Assembly (NCBI GenBank): GCA_002350855.1
Contig: DEFM01000026.1
Location: 27,832-91,831, forward strand
Length of the DNA stretch: 64,000 bases
Direction of reading: 5' to 3'
Source of the DNA: Prevotellaceae bacterium UBA2852
GTDB lineage: Bacteria > Bacteroidota > Bacteroidia > Bacteroidales > Bacteroidaceae
The notes under the pieces were generated by a model. That model was not told the DNA's origin, ran no database searches, and saw nothing but the letters and a program-made list of their open reading frames with translations. Position numbers and translations under genes: made by a program. Below are positions 25,591 to 34,399 of the stretch, in pieces (the stretch's first letter is position 1; each line of letters starts with the position of its first letter).

Positions 25591-26967
25591 ATGGATAACT
25601 TATTGCATATTACAGATGTGATTAACGAGTATTTATGGGGATGGCCCATGATTATATTGTTGCTCGGCACACATTTGTTTCTGACTATCCGTCTGCGCTT
25701 CCCTCAGAGGAAGATGTGGACGGCTCTGAAAATCTCAGTTAAGAAAGACAAGTATTCCGATGGTGACGTGAGTCAGTTTGCTGCTCTTGCCACTTCTTTG
25801 GCAGCAACAATCGGTACAGGAAATATTATTGGTGTGGCAACAGCTGTGTCATTAGGAGGACCAGGTGCTGTGTTCTGGTGTTGGCTTACTGGTATCTTCG
25901 GTATCGCCACTAAGTACAGTGAAGGCTTGCTTGCCATCAAGTACAGGGTGAAGACATCCGACGGACGAATGCTTGGAGGACCGATGTATGCTCTTGAACG
26001 TGGTCTTGGCATGAAGTGGGCTGCCGTCCTTTTCTGTATCTTCACGGCAATAGCTTCATTCGGTATTGGTAATGCTGTTCAGGCGAATGCCATTTCCGAG
26101 AATATTGTTCATCTTACTAATGGCTATCTGGATGAGTCCGTCGCACGTGCTATAGTCGGAGTATTTATAGCTGCAATCGTGGGAATCGTGATTATCGGAG
26201 GCGTGAAAAGCATAGCAAAGATATGTACCACCTTCGTTCCTGTGATGGCGTTGTTCTATGTCGTAGGATGTATATATATATTATGTGTCAATGCAGAATA
26301 TCTTGGACGGGCCGTTGAAATGATTTTCTCGGAAGCATTCTCGCTGAAGGCTTCTCTTGGTGGAACGGTCGGTACGGCTATTATGATGGGTGCGCGCTAC
26401 GGTATAGCCCGTGGTTTGTTCTCCAATGAATCGGGAATGGGTTCTGCTCCGATTGTGGCAGCTGCAGCCCAGACTCGTAATCCAGTCCGTCAGGCGTTAG
26501 TAAGCAGTACTGGTACATTCTGGGATACGGTAGTGATCTGTGCACTCACCGGTTTGGTGATTGTAAGCAGTATCATTGCTCACCCTGAGATTGATTACAA
26601 GGACGGTGGATTGCTGACCAAGGAAGCGTTTGCCATGATTCCATACGTGGGAACACCTATCCTTACCTTCGGAATCCTCACTTTTGCCTTCTCCACGATT
26701 CTCGGCTGGAGCTATTACGGTGAACGGGCAATGGAATATCTTGCAGGTAAACGTAGTATCCTGTATTACAGAATAGCATGGACGGCACTTTGCTTCGTAG
26801 GTAGCATGATGAGCCTTAATCTTGTTTGGAATGTCAGCGACCTTATGAACGCACTTATGACTTTGCCCAATCTGCTCTCACTGATACTCCTTTCCAATGT
26901 AATTGCTAAAGAAACAAGATACTACCTCTGGAAAAATAATCTGGAGAAAAGTGATATAGAGGAATAG
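25591..26967 (+). CDS. sodium:alanine/glycine symporter, AGCS family
   Basis: The 458-residue protein has about ten transmembrane helices and the AGCS signatures GTGNIIGVATAVSLGGPGAVFWCWLTG and RGLFSNESGMGSAPIVAAAA. The family imports small neutral amino acids with sodium. It is followed 3 bp later by a cation:proton antiporter gene, which suggests co-expression and may link sodium or proton cycling to uptake. Confidence 0.94.
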   Translation: MDNLLHITDVINEYLWGWPMIILLLGTHLFLTIRLRFPQRKMWTALKISVKKDKYSDGDVSQFAALATSLAATIGTGNIIGVATAVSLGGPGAVFWCWLTGIFGIATKYSEGLLAIKYRVKTSDGRMLGGPMYALERGLGMKWAAVLFCIFTAIASFGIGNAVQANAISENIVHLTNGYLDESVARAIVGVFIAAIVGIVIIGGVKSIAKICTTFVPVMALFYVVGCIYILCVNAEYLGRAVEMIFSEAFSLKASLGGTVGTAIMMGARYGIARGLFSNESGMGSAPIVAAAAQTRNPVRQALVSSTGTFWDTVVICALTGLVIVSSIIAHPEIDYKDGGLLTKEAFAMIPYVGTPILTFGILTFAFSTILGWSYYGERAMEYLAGKRSILYYRIAWTALCFVGSMMSLNLVWNVSDLMNALMTLPNLLSLILLSNVIAKETRYYLWKNNLEKSDIEE

Positions 26968-26970
26968 AAT

Positions 26971-29235
26971 ATGGTTCAGGATCTTTGTGTAATAATGCTT
27001 ACTGCCGGCATCACAAGCTTGGTTTTCAAAATGCTGAAACAGCCTGTGGTGCTCGGATATATTGTTGCTGGCATATTGGTCGGCCCTAATGTCTTGGGAC
27101 AGTCATGGGTAAGCAACGAGGAGAGTGTGGATACATGGGGACAAATCGGAGTCCTGTTCCTCCTTTTTGCACTTGGTCTGGAATTCTCGTTCAAGAAACT
27201 TATTCAAGTTGGTAATACAGCATTGATTTCTGCGGGAGTCATCGTCGTAGGCATGATGTCTCTGGGATTCTTGACAGGTCTCTTGTTTGGCTGGAATGAG
27301 ATGAACTCTCTTTTCCTTGGCGGAATGTTGTGTATGTCGTCAACAACTATTGTGTTTAAGGCACTTGACGACATGGGACTGCGTAATCATCAGTTTGCGA
27401 AAATCTGTTTCGGTATTCTGGTGGTTGAGGATTTATTTGCCGTTGTACTCATGGTACTCCTTTCGTCCATAGCAACAACCCGCTCGTTTGACGGGAAGGA
27501 GATGCTGATGCAGATAGGTAAGCTGGCTGTGTATCTTGTTCTATGGTTTGTGATGGGTATATACCTTCTACCTTTGTTCTTTCGCAGATTCAAGAAACAT
27601 CTAAATGACGAGACACTTACAATCTTTTCCGTCGGTCTTTGTCTTGGCATGGTGCTTCTTGCACTTAGAGCCGGATTCAGTTCCGCACTTGGAGCATTCG
27701 TGATGGGAAGTGTGCTTGCTGAGACTCTTGAGGCAGAACGTATTGAACATTTAGTTGAACCTGTCAAGAATATCTTCGGTTCAATTTTCTTCGTATCTGT
27801 GGGAATGATGATTGTGCCTTCACAACTGGTTGAATACTGGCCTGCAATCTTGATTATCACGATTATGGTGATAGTCGGTCAGATTGTGTTTGCAAGCTGT
27901 GGAGCGATACTTTCCGGACAAAACCTGAAAGTGTCTATTCAGACTGGATTCTCGCTTGTGCAAATCGGAGAATTTGCCTTTATTATTGCCACACTGGGAC
28001 AGTCTCTCGGAGTCACCGACCCGAGTCTTTATCCTATTGTCGTTGCGGTGAGTGTCATAACCACATTCCTTACTCCGTTCATCATGCGTGGTGCTGAACC
28101 TATGTACAACTATGTGAACAGCAGACTGAGCGACGGACTGAGATTGGCTTTGGAAAACTATGCCCGCAATAGAAACACTGTATCGATGCAGAGTACGTTC
28201 AAGCGATTGCTGAGACGAGTAATTCTGTCGCTGTTCGTAAATGGTGTGATTGTAGCTTTCATCTATCTTATTTATTTCCGCTATGCCGCTCCGTTCCTGA
28301 ATAATATGATGGATGGATTTTTCCCTCAGTGGCTAGTACATACTATAGTACTTGTGATTCTTCTGACTGCCACTTCGCCTTTCATTTACGTTATGGCAAC
28401 AACCAACAGAAATAGTGCAGAGGCAACGGAGTTGTGGAATTCGGGTACGTTCCAACGAGCTAAGTTGATTGGAATCACACTGCTTAGGGCGTTTGTCAGC
28501 CTTCAGTTTGTGGCGTATGCCGTTGGAAGGATATTCTCCATTACATCGGGAATGATTTTTGCCATAGCTACGTTGGTAGTATTGATTTTGACTTTCTCAC
28601 AACGAGTGCGCAAGCGCAGCAAATCGATGCTGACTCAGTTTAATATGAATCTGTCAGCTCGTGAGAAATCGGCAGAAGCGAAACGTGTGGTCAGCAGTGG
28701 ATTTACTAATTCTCTGTTGAACTATGATGTGCATCTGGCAGATTTCGTATTGCCTACGAATTCCCGCTTCTGCGGAAAGACGCTTATGCAACTCGATGTC
28801 CGCAATATGTCAGGAGTGAGTATCGTGCGAATCGTCCGTGGAGGAATGAATATAAATATCCCAGGCGGAGGAACTACTATCTATCCTTCAGATCAGATTG
28901 TGGTTGCGGGAAGTGACCAGCAGATAGAGAAGTTCAAACAGATGCTTGACGGAAGTGTTGTGGAAGTGAAGAATCAACCGGCACGCACTCATGTCACTTT
29001 GGAACGTTTCCTCATTGAAGCGGGACATCATCTAATTGGAGTCACCATTAAGGACAGTCATATACGTGAGAAGGCTCAATGCATTGTGATTGGAATAGAA
29101 CGTGATGAACAACTCATAACCAATCCCGACCCTACGATTGATTTCAGAGAAAACGACATAGTGATTGTGGCTGGTGAGACTGAGCGCATTAAGGACTTCC
29201 TGATAAGAGTTGATGAATTGTCTAACCAATCTTAG
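26971..29235 (+). CDS. CPA2-family cation:proton antiporter with C-terminal TrkA-C domains (KefB/YbaL-like)
   Basis: Of 754 residues, about 1-390 form a Na+/H+ exchanger domain with some 12 helices (LGYIVAGILVGPNVLG, SSTTIVFKALDDMGL, GAFVMGSVLAET). A second membrane region lies at about 410-545. Two TrkA-C/RCK-C regulatory segments follow at about 580-665 and 675-750. No NAD-binding TrkA-N domain is seen between them, unlike typical KefB/C. Monovalent cation efflux coupled to protons is the family function; the ion is unknown. It is translationally close to the upstream symporter gene. Confidence 0.88.
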   Translation: MVQDLCVIMLTAGITSLVFKMLKQPVVLGYIVAGILVGPNVLGQSWVSNEESVDTWGQIGVLFLLFALGLEFSFKKLIQVGNTALISAGVIVVGMMSLGFLTGLLFGWNEMNSLFLGGMLCMSSTTIVFKALDDMGLRNHQFAKICFGILVVEDLFAVVLMVLLSSIATTRSFDGKEMLMQIGKLAVYLVLWFVMGIYLLPLFFRRFKKHLNDETLTIFSVGLCLGMVLLALRAGFSSALGAFVMGSVLAETLEAERIEHLVEPVKNIFGSIFFVSVGMMIVPSQLVEYWPAILIITIMVIVGQIVFASCGAILSGQNLKVSIQTGFSLVQIGEFAFIIATLGQSLGVTDPSLYPIVVAVSVITTFLTPFIMRGAEPMYNYVNSRLSDGLRLALENYARNRNTVSMQSTFKRLLRRVILSLFVNGVIVAFIYLIYFRYAAPFLNNMMDGFFPQWLVHTIVLVILLTATSPFIYVMATTNRNSAEATELWNSGTFQRAKLIGITLLRAFVSLQFVAYAVGRIFSITSGMIFAIATLVVLILTFSQRVRKRSKSMLTQFNMNLSAREKSAEAKRVVSSGFTNSLLNYDVHLADFVLPTNSRFCGKTLMQLDVRNMSGVSIVRIVRGGMNINIPGGGTTIYPSDQIVVAGSDQQIEKFKQMLDGSVVEVKNQPARTHVTLERFLIEAGHHLIGVTIKDSHIREKAQCIVIGIERDEQLITNPDPTIDFRENDIVIVAGETERIKDFLIRVDELSNQS

Positions 29236-29250
29236 TTTTTTAAGAGATAC

Positions 29251-29496
29251 ATGGCAGTTGGTTTGTTGAGAAGTAAAAACGAGGTTGTAGTCTTCCTTAT
29301 CAATTTCTTTCTGTTGGAATTGGCAGGACGGGTCCTCACTATTTCAGTGATATGGCTGTTTCGCTGGTTCGGAATGCCGTTTCTCTACAATTACTACTAT
29401 TCACACCCTGTTGTGTACAAGATAATCTTCACCGTAATTCTGATGGTTGCTGTAATAATCAGTGTCTACAGAATCCTTCACAAGAATAAACAATAA
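29251..29496 (+). CDS. small two-helix membrane protein, unknown
   Basis: This 81-residue protein has two hydrophobic segments (about 11-36 and 56-73) and a basic C-terminal tail (YRILHKNKQ). It is not recognised as a named family. It starts 15 bp after the antiporter gene and 23 bp before the RluA-type gene, so it is likely co-transcribed with the transporters and could be a small transporter-associated subunit. Confidence 0.65.
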   Translation: MAVGLLRSKNEVVVFLINFFLLELAGRVLTISVIWLFRWFGMPFLYNYYYSHPVVYKIIFTVILMVAVIISVYRILHKNKQ

Positions 29497-29519
29497 ATAA
29501 CATCGTACGAATCAACACC

Positions 29520-31043
29520 ATGTTACACTGTCTTAACGCAATTGTGGATACAGTCCCGGAGAAGTTCACCAATCCTTTTGGATATGAACCGCATCCTCTG
29601 TGCATTGCTGCTGCGGAGCAGGTGAAACAGGCTGTTGACTCTCATCCCGACTGGAAGAAGGATGCTGCGTTGGGTAAGATGTTCGGTGTTCTCGTCGTGC
29701 AAGTTCCTAATGCACCATTAGGGGAGGAGATTCAGTTTGTAGCCGCATATTCAGGTTTTCTTTGTGGTCGCAACGACATCGACTATTTTGTTCCTCCAAT
29801 CTATGATTTGCTGTTGCCGCAGGGACGCTTCCAGATTGAACAGGCTGAGATTTCTCATATCAATGAACAGATAAGAGATCTGGAAGTTCATGGTAATGCA
29901 GATACATTTACCCAGGCTTACTCGGAGAGTGAACGTTCCTATATATGTCAGCTGAAGCGCCTGCGTAAACAAAAGTCGGAAGAACTGCAGGATTGGCTCT
30001 TTGAACAGTATATCTGTTTGAATGCGAGAGGGGAGGAGAGAAGTGTGATGCAGATATTCCTGGATTTCTACCGAACTACGATGCTGAACCTGAAAAACTT
30101 TGAGAAGAACGCAAAGAAACACCATATTCCTTCAGGAAGCGGAGAGTGCTGTGCTCCGAAACTGTTGCAATATGTTTTTGCTCATCATCTCAAACCTCTT
30201 TGTATGGCGGAATTCTGGATTGGTGCTTCTCCTCGTGAAGAGGTGCGTCACGAAGGACAGTTCTATCCTGCCTGCCGCAAGAAGTGCCGTCCTATCCTGA
30301 AATTCATGCTTCAGGGACTGGATGTGGAAGAAAGCAAGTATGAGCAGTATAATGCCCAACTTCTCAAAGAGATTGAGATTATCTACGAGGATGAGTATAT
30401 GCTTGCCATCAACAAACCTAGTGGCTTGCTCTCAGTCCCGAGCAGGGAAAGCAATGTGAGTGTGGTTGACTGGCTACAGAGACGCTACACCAATATGGAG
30501 GAGTGTTATACTCCTGCGCATAGGCTTGATCAGGGAACATCCGGAATCCTTCTAATTGCAAAGAACGTGAAAGTGCTCAGCCGACTGAACAAGGCTTTTG
30601 CACAGCATAAAGTTCACAAACAATATATCGCTGTTTTGGAAAAACCTCTCGCTGTTACTGAAGGCGTCATTGATTTGCCTCTGACCAAAGACTCCAACGA
30701 CCCACCGCGCCAGATGGTTGACAGAGTTCGTGGCAAACAGGCTGTTACCCGTTATGAAGTAGTGGGCAGGATTAATGACAGTACAGGCGCAGAACATCCT
30801 GTCGTGGCCTTCTATCCTGAAACAGGACGTACACATCAGTTGCGTATGCACAGCGCTCACGAGGAAGGACTTCATAGCCCCATCTGTGGTGATGAACTGT
30901 ATGGCAATAAGGAGATATGTAATATCTTCCCCCGCCTTATGCTTCACGCCTCTTCAATCGAATTCAATCATCCCATTACCGGGCAACCACTCACAATCAC
31001 CTGCCCACCGCCCTTCAATCCGTGTTCTTCGTCTCCCATTTAG
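29520..31043 (+). CDS. RluA-family pseudouridine synthase with long N-terminal extension
   Basis: The catalytic domain lies at about 285-490 and includes EDEYMLAINKPSGLLSVPS and the motif HRLDQGTSGILLIAKN at about 330 with the catalytic Asp. The H(S)PICGDELYG motif follows. The first 280 residues are an extension seen in a subset of RluA proteins. It has a coiled-coil part (about 100-170) and the conserved GSGECCAPKLLQYVF..MAEFWIGASP..GQFYPACRKKCRPIL block rich in Cys. The enzyme isomerises uridine in rRNA or tRNA; the target site cannot be told from sequence. Confidence 0.9.
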   Translation: MLHCLNAIVDTVPEKFTNPFGYEPHPLCIAAAEQVKQAVDSHPDWKKDAALGKMFGVLVVQVPNAPLGEEIQFVAAYSGFLCGRNDIDYFVPPIYDLLLPQGRFQIEQAEISHINEQIRDLEVHGNADTFTQAYSESERSYICQLKRLRKQKSEELQDWLFEQYICLNARGEERSVMQIFLDFYRTTMLNLKNFEKNAKKHHIPSGSGECCAPKLLQYVFAHHLKPLCMAEFWIGASPREEVRHEGQFYPACRKKCRPILKFMLQGLDVEESKYEQYNAQLLKEIEIIYEDEYMLAINKPSGLLSVPSRESNVSVVDWLQRRYTNMEECYTPAHRLDQGTSGILLIAKNVKVLSRLNKAFAQHKVHKQYIAVLEKPLAVTEGVIDLPLTKDSNDPPRQMVDRVRGKQAVTRYEVVGRINDSTGAEHPVVAFYPETGRTHQLRMHSAHEEGLHSPICGDELYGNKEICNIFPRLMLHASSIEFNHPITGQPLTITCPPPFNPCSSSPI

Positions 31044-31055
31044 CATTCCGTGTTA

Positions 31056-31094
31056 TGCGGTTCTCCCGCAGAAATTCTTCACTCTTCACTTTCC
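31056..31094. repeat. TGCGG..CCGCA hairpin plus TTCACTCTTCAC leader directly before the addA-like start
   Basis: TGCGGTTCTCCCGCA (31056-31070) is followed by GAAATTCTTCACTCTTCACTTTCC and then ATG. The same order and nearly the same bases precede era. Confidence 0.8.
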
Positions 31095-34000
31095 ATGTCC
31101 AAATCTCTAAAAATATATAAAGCATCTGCAGGAAGCGGAAAGACTTTCCGCCTGGCAGTGGAGTATATCAAGCTCTTGATTGCTAATCCTTTGTGCTATA
31201 GCAATATACTTGCTGTGACTTTTACCAACAAAGCTACAGCGGAAATGAAACTTCGTATCCTCAGCCAGCTTTATGGAATAGCCAATGGATTAAGTAATTC
31301 GGAAGACTATTTTCATGCGATTTCCAACGATGCTCAGATAAAAGCGCTGAAACTGAGTGATGCTGAGATTCGTCAACGTGCATCGGAGGCTTTGGCGGCA
31401 ATGATGAATGACTACAGCCGCTTCCGTATAGAGACGATTGACGCTTTCTTCCAGTCTATCATTCGTCAGCTTGCTCATGAATTGCATCTCTCCAATAACA
31501 TCAGGCTTGAGATTAAGAATGACAAAGTTCTTGCTGATGCAGTCAAGAGCCTTCTCGATGATTTGGTAACTGATAAGGCTTTGTTGCAGTCTGTTCTGGG
31601 TATAGTTGAAGATAAAATCAACGATAGCAAGAATTGGATGATAGAACAGGAGTTGGAGGATTTTGGTAAAAATCTCTTCAACGAAACTTACCTCGAACTA
31701 TGTAATTCAGAATCCCTGCACGGGGAACAGACTCAAGCTGAGAATTCAGCCGATAGCTCATTAAGCAAATTCCAGACTAAGGAAATAGAACGTTTCAAAC
31801 GTTCGATATACGGACTGAAAAATGATGTCTTGCAGCAACTCAAAGCCGACGGAACAAAATTCTTGGAGCATTGTGAAGACAATGGTTTGGAGGCTGCCCA
31901 TTTCCGAGGGGGTGGGGGAAACACCGGAATATGGGGCTTTATGGAGAAAACATCCAAAGGCGAACGTAACTCCAAGGGTGAATTGCCAAATCTTTCAAAG
32001 TCTGTCCGTTCGTTTCTTGAAGCTCCATCTGCATGGCTCTCAAAGCAAAGTCCAAAAAATACGGAGTCTGTAGTGAAAGAGCATCTTCTGCCTGTTCTGA
32101 AGGATATATTCCAATTGCGCAAACTGCTCAATACCGTTGATGCAACACTAACCCACATCAATCAGCTGCTGCTTATCTTTGCGCTGGATGCCAAAGTACG
32201 TGCAATCAATTCCGAGGAAAACCGCTTTCTTCTTGCCGATACAGCATACTTGCTCAACAGCATAATTCAGGGACAGGATGTTCCGTTTATATACGAAAAG
32301 GCTGGTGTGAGGTTCAAGCATATTATGATTGACGAGTTTCAGGATACTTCTTCGTTGCAATGGAAGAACTTTATTCCTCTGCTCCTCAACAGCATGGCTA
32401 CGGCCAGTCAGTGTCTTATAGTTGGTGACGTCAAACAAAGTATTTACCGCTGGCGCAACAGTGACTGGAGCATACTCAAGGATATTGAGCAAAATCCTGT
32501 GTTTGGCTCTATGGCTGACGTCCAGCCGATGAAGAAGAATTTTCGCAGTAGTGGGAATGTAATCAGTTTCAACAACTCTTTCTTTACGGCTGCAGCTAAT
32601 TCTTTGCAGGACACCTATAAAAATACCACTAACCTCACCACTGATATCATTGCCGATGCCTATAAAGATGTGGAGCAGGAAATCCTTCCGAAGAAAGAAG
32701 GTAAAGGGTATGTGAGAGTTGAGTTCGTTGAGAAGAATAAAGATGAGGATGTGGATGTGGCAACAGTGAAACTGAACCGCATCGTGGATAATGTGCGTAT
32801 GCTCATTGACCAAGGTGTGAATCAGAACGACATTTGTATATTGGTTCGCTATAATAGGGTAATAGCTGATATTCAGACAGCCTTTGCCCAACAGATGCCG
32901 CAAGTGAATATCGTCAGTGATGAGGCTTTCCGGCTGGACAGCTCGCAACTGATAAATTTCATCATAGACATTCTTCGCTATATCTCCAATCCTGCAGAAC
33001 GCTATCTTAAAGTTCTCGTTGCATACAAGTACGCAGTGCTGATAAACGGCTGTGATGGCGATGCCGGTTCGGTATTTATGATGGAAGACCGTCAACTTGA
33101 CCAACTGCTGCCAAAGTCCTTTACCGACAACATCGAACGTCTGACCATTACGCCTCTCTACGAACTGGTGGAACATCTCTACGATATGTTTGGCATGAAT
33201 CGTATGGAGAATCAAGATGCCTATATTTTCACATTCCTTGACCAACTCCTCAGTTTTGTTAGCGAGCAGACATCGAATATAGATACTTTCCTAAAGTACT
33301 GGGAGGAAGTGCTTTGCTCGGTGACTATACCTGTCGGTGAGATAGAAGGTATTCGCATAATGAGTATTCATAAGTCGAAGGGGCTTGAGTTCCATAGCGT
33401 GATTGTTCCATATTGCGAATGGCAGTTTGTCGGTACGCATAAACCTCTCATCTGGTGCAAACCGTCCGTGGAACCATTTTCAGATATGCCTATTCTGCCG
33501 ATAACAGCACACGGCTATTGCAAGGATTCGTATTATTCGAAAGAATATGCTGAGGAGAAACTCAAACTCTATGTCGACAACCTTAATCTTATATATGTGG
33601 CATTCACCCGTGCTAAGAACAATCTCATAATCATATCTTCAGAGGCATCAAAATCCGATATCGACGGGGAGAATGTTTCTGCATTGCTCAAGAGTAATAT
33701 CCCTGCTTTGATGACCGAAGATCCTGCAGCTTTGTGTAAGTCGTATTCATTCGGTGAGGTTGTTCCTACAAAGAAGGATGATTCTGAGAAAGAAAAAGAT
33801 CCGAATGTGTTAACTCAGACTCCTTCTTCAGAACAAATCGAGTTTACCACTCAGTCAGCGAAACTTCAGTTCCGACAGTCCAACCAGTCTTTGCAGTTCC
33901 TGCATCATCTCGACGATAGTGACGACGCATCCAACCGCCAGCGATATATTGACGAGGGTGTGATGTTCCACCTCCTGCTGTCAAGGATAAATACTCTTGA

Positions 34001-34379
34001 TGACGTCCCCTCAGCCTTGAAGCAGATGGATTCAGAGGGTTATTTCACAGATAAGGCTTACATGAATGAGGTCACACGGTTGCTTGAGAAGTCGCTAACC
34101 AACACGCAGGCACGGGAGTGGTTTCTGCCTTGTTGGACAGTAATCAATGAATGTAATATTGTTAGTCGCGACAAGGATGGTATAGTGCATCAGCAACGCC
34201 CCGATCGGGTAATAACTGACGGCAAGCAGACCATCGTCATAGATTTTAAGACGGGACGTCAGGATGACGGACATCGCAATCAGGTAAAGAGTTACATGAA
34301 TCTGCTTTCCGCTATGGGCTATCCCGATGTCAAGGGCTTTGTGTGGTATCTTCGCCGTGGTGATATAGTAAAAGTGTAA
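31095..34379 (+). CDS. addA: AddA-like UvrD/Rep helicase-nuclease
   Basis: The start at 31095 gives MSKSLKIYKASAGSGKT, with Walker A at residues 10-17; the frame extends upstream only through a dispersed repeat. The 1094-residue protein has superfamily 1A helicase motifs (LAVTFTNKATAEMK, MIDEFQDTSSLQW, VGDVKQSIYRWR, IRIMSIHKSKGLEF, LNLIYVAFTRAKN). The C-terminal RecB-type nuclease shows RPDRV followed by VIDFKTGR. It processes DNA ends for RecA-dependent repair, together with the AddB-like protein encoded 20 bp downstream. Confidence 0.92.
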   Translation: MSKSLKIYKASAGSGKTFRLAVEYIKLLIANPLCYSNILAVTFTNKATAEMKLRILSQLYGIANGLSNSEDYFHAISNDAQIKALKLSDAEIRQRASEALAAMMNDYSRFRIETIDAFFQSIIRQLAHELHLSNNIRLEIKNDKVLADAVKSLLDDLVTDKALLQSVLGIVEDKINDSKNWMIEQELEDFGKNLFNETYLELCNSESLHGEQTQAENSADSSLSKFQTKEIERFKRSIYGLKNDVLQQLKADGTKFLEHCEDNGLEAAHFRGGGGNTGIWGFMEKTSKGERNSKGELPNLSKSVRSFLEAPSAWLSKQSPKNTESVVKEHLLPVLKDIFQLRKLLNTVDATLTHINQLLLIFALDAKVRAINSEENRFLLADTAYLLNSIIQGQDVPFIYEKAGVRFKHIMIDEFQDTSSLQWKNFIPLLLNSMATASQCLIVGDVKQSIYRWRNSDWSILKDIEQNPVFGSMADVQPMKKNFRSSGNVISFNNSFFTAAANSLQDTYKNTTNLTTDIIADAYKDVEQEILPKKEGKGYVRVEFVEKNKDEDVDVATVKLNRIVDNVRMLIDQGVNQNDICILVRYNRVIADIQTAFAQQMPQVNIVSDEAFRLDSSQLINFIIDILRYISNPAERYLKVLVAYKYAVLINGCDGDAGSVFMMEDRQLDQLLPKSFTDNIERLTITPLYELVEHLYDMFGMNRMENQDAYIFTFLDQLLSFVSEQTSNIDTFLKYWEEVLCSVTIPVGEIEGIRIMSIHKSKGLEFHSVIVPYCEWQFVGTHKPLIWCKPSVEPFSDMPILPITAHGYCKDSYYSKEYAEEKLKLYVDNLNLIYVAFTRAKNNLIIISSEASKSDIDGENVSALLKSNIPALMTEDPAALCKSYSFGEVVPTKKDDSEKEKDPNVLTQTPSSEQIEFTTQSAKLQFRQSNQSLQFLHHLDDSDDASNRQRYIDEGVMFHLLLSRINTLDDVPSALKQMDSEGYFTDKAYMNEVTRLLEKSLTNTQAREWFLPCWTVINECNIVSRDKDGIVHQQRPDRVITDGKQTIVIDFKTGRQDDGHRNQVKSYMNLLSAMGYPDVKGFVWYLRRGDIVKV

Positions 34380-34399
34380 CCTCAAGATAATCCCAATAT

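Noticed and set aside
32148..33245. 365-codon minus-strand frame inside the addA-like gene
   Set aside because: Antisense to conserved helicase motifs with no recognisable domain.
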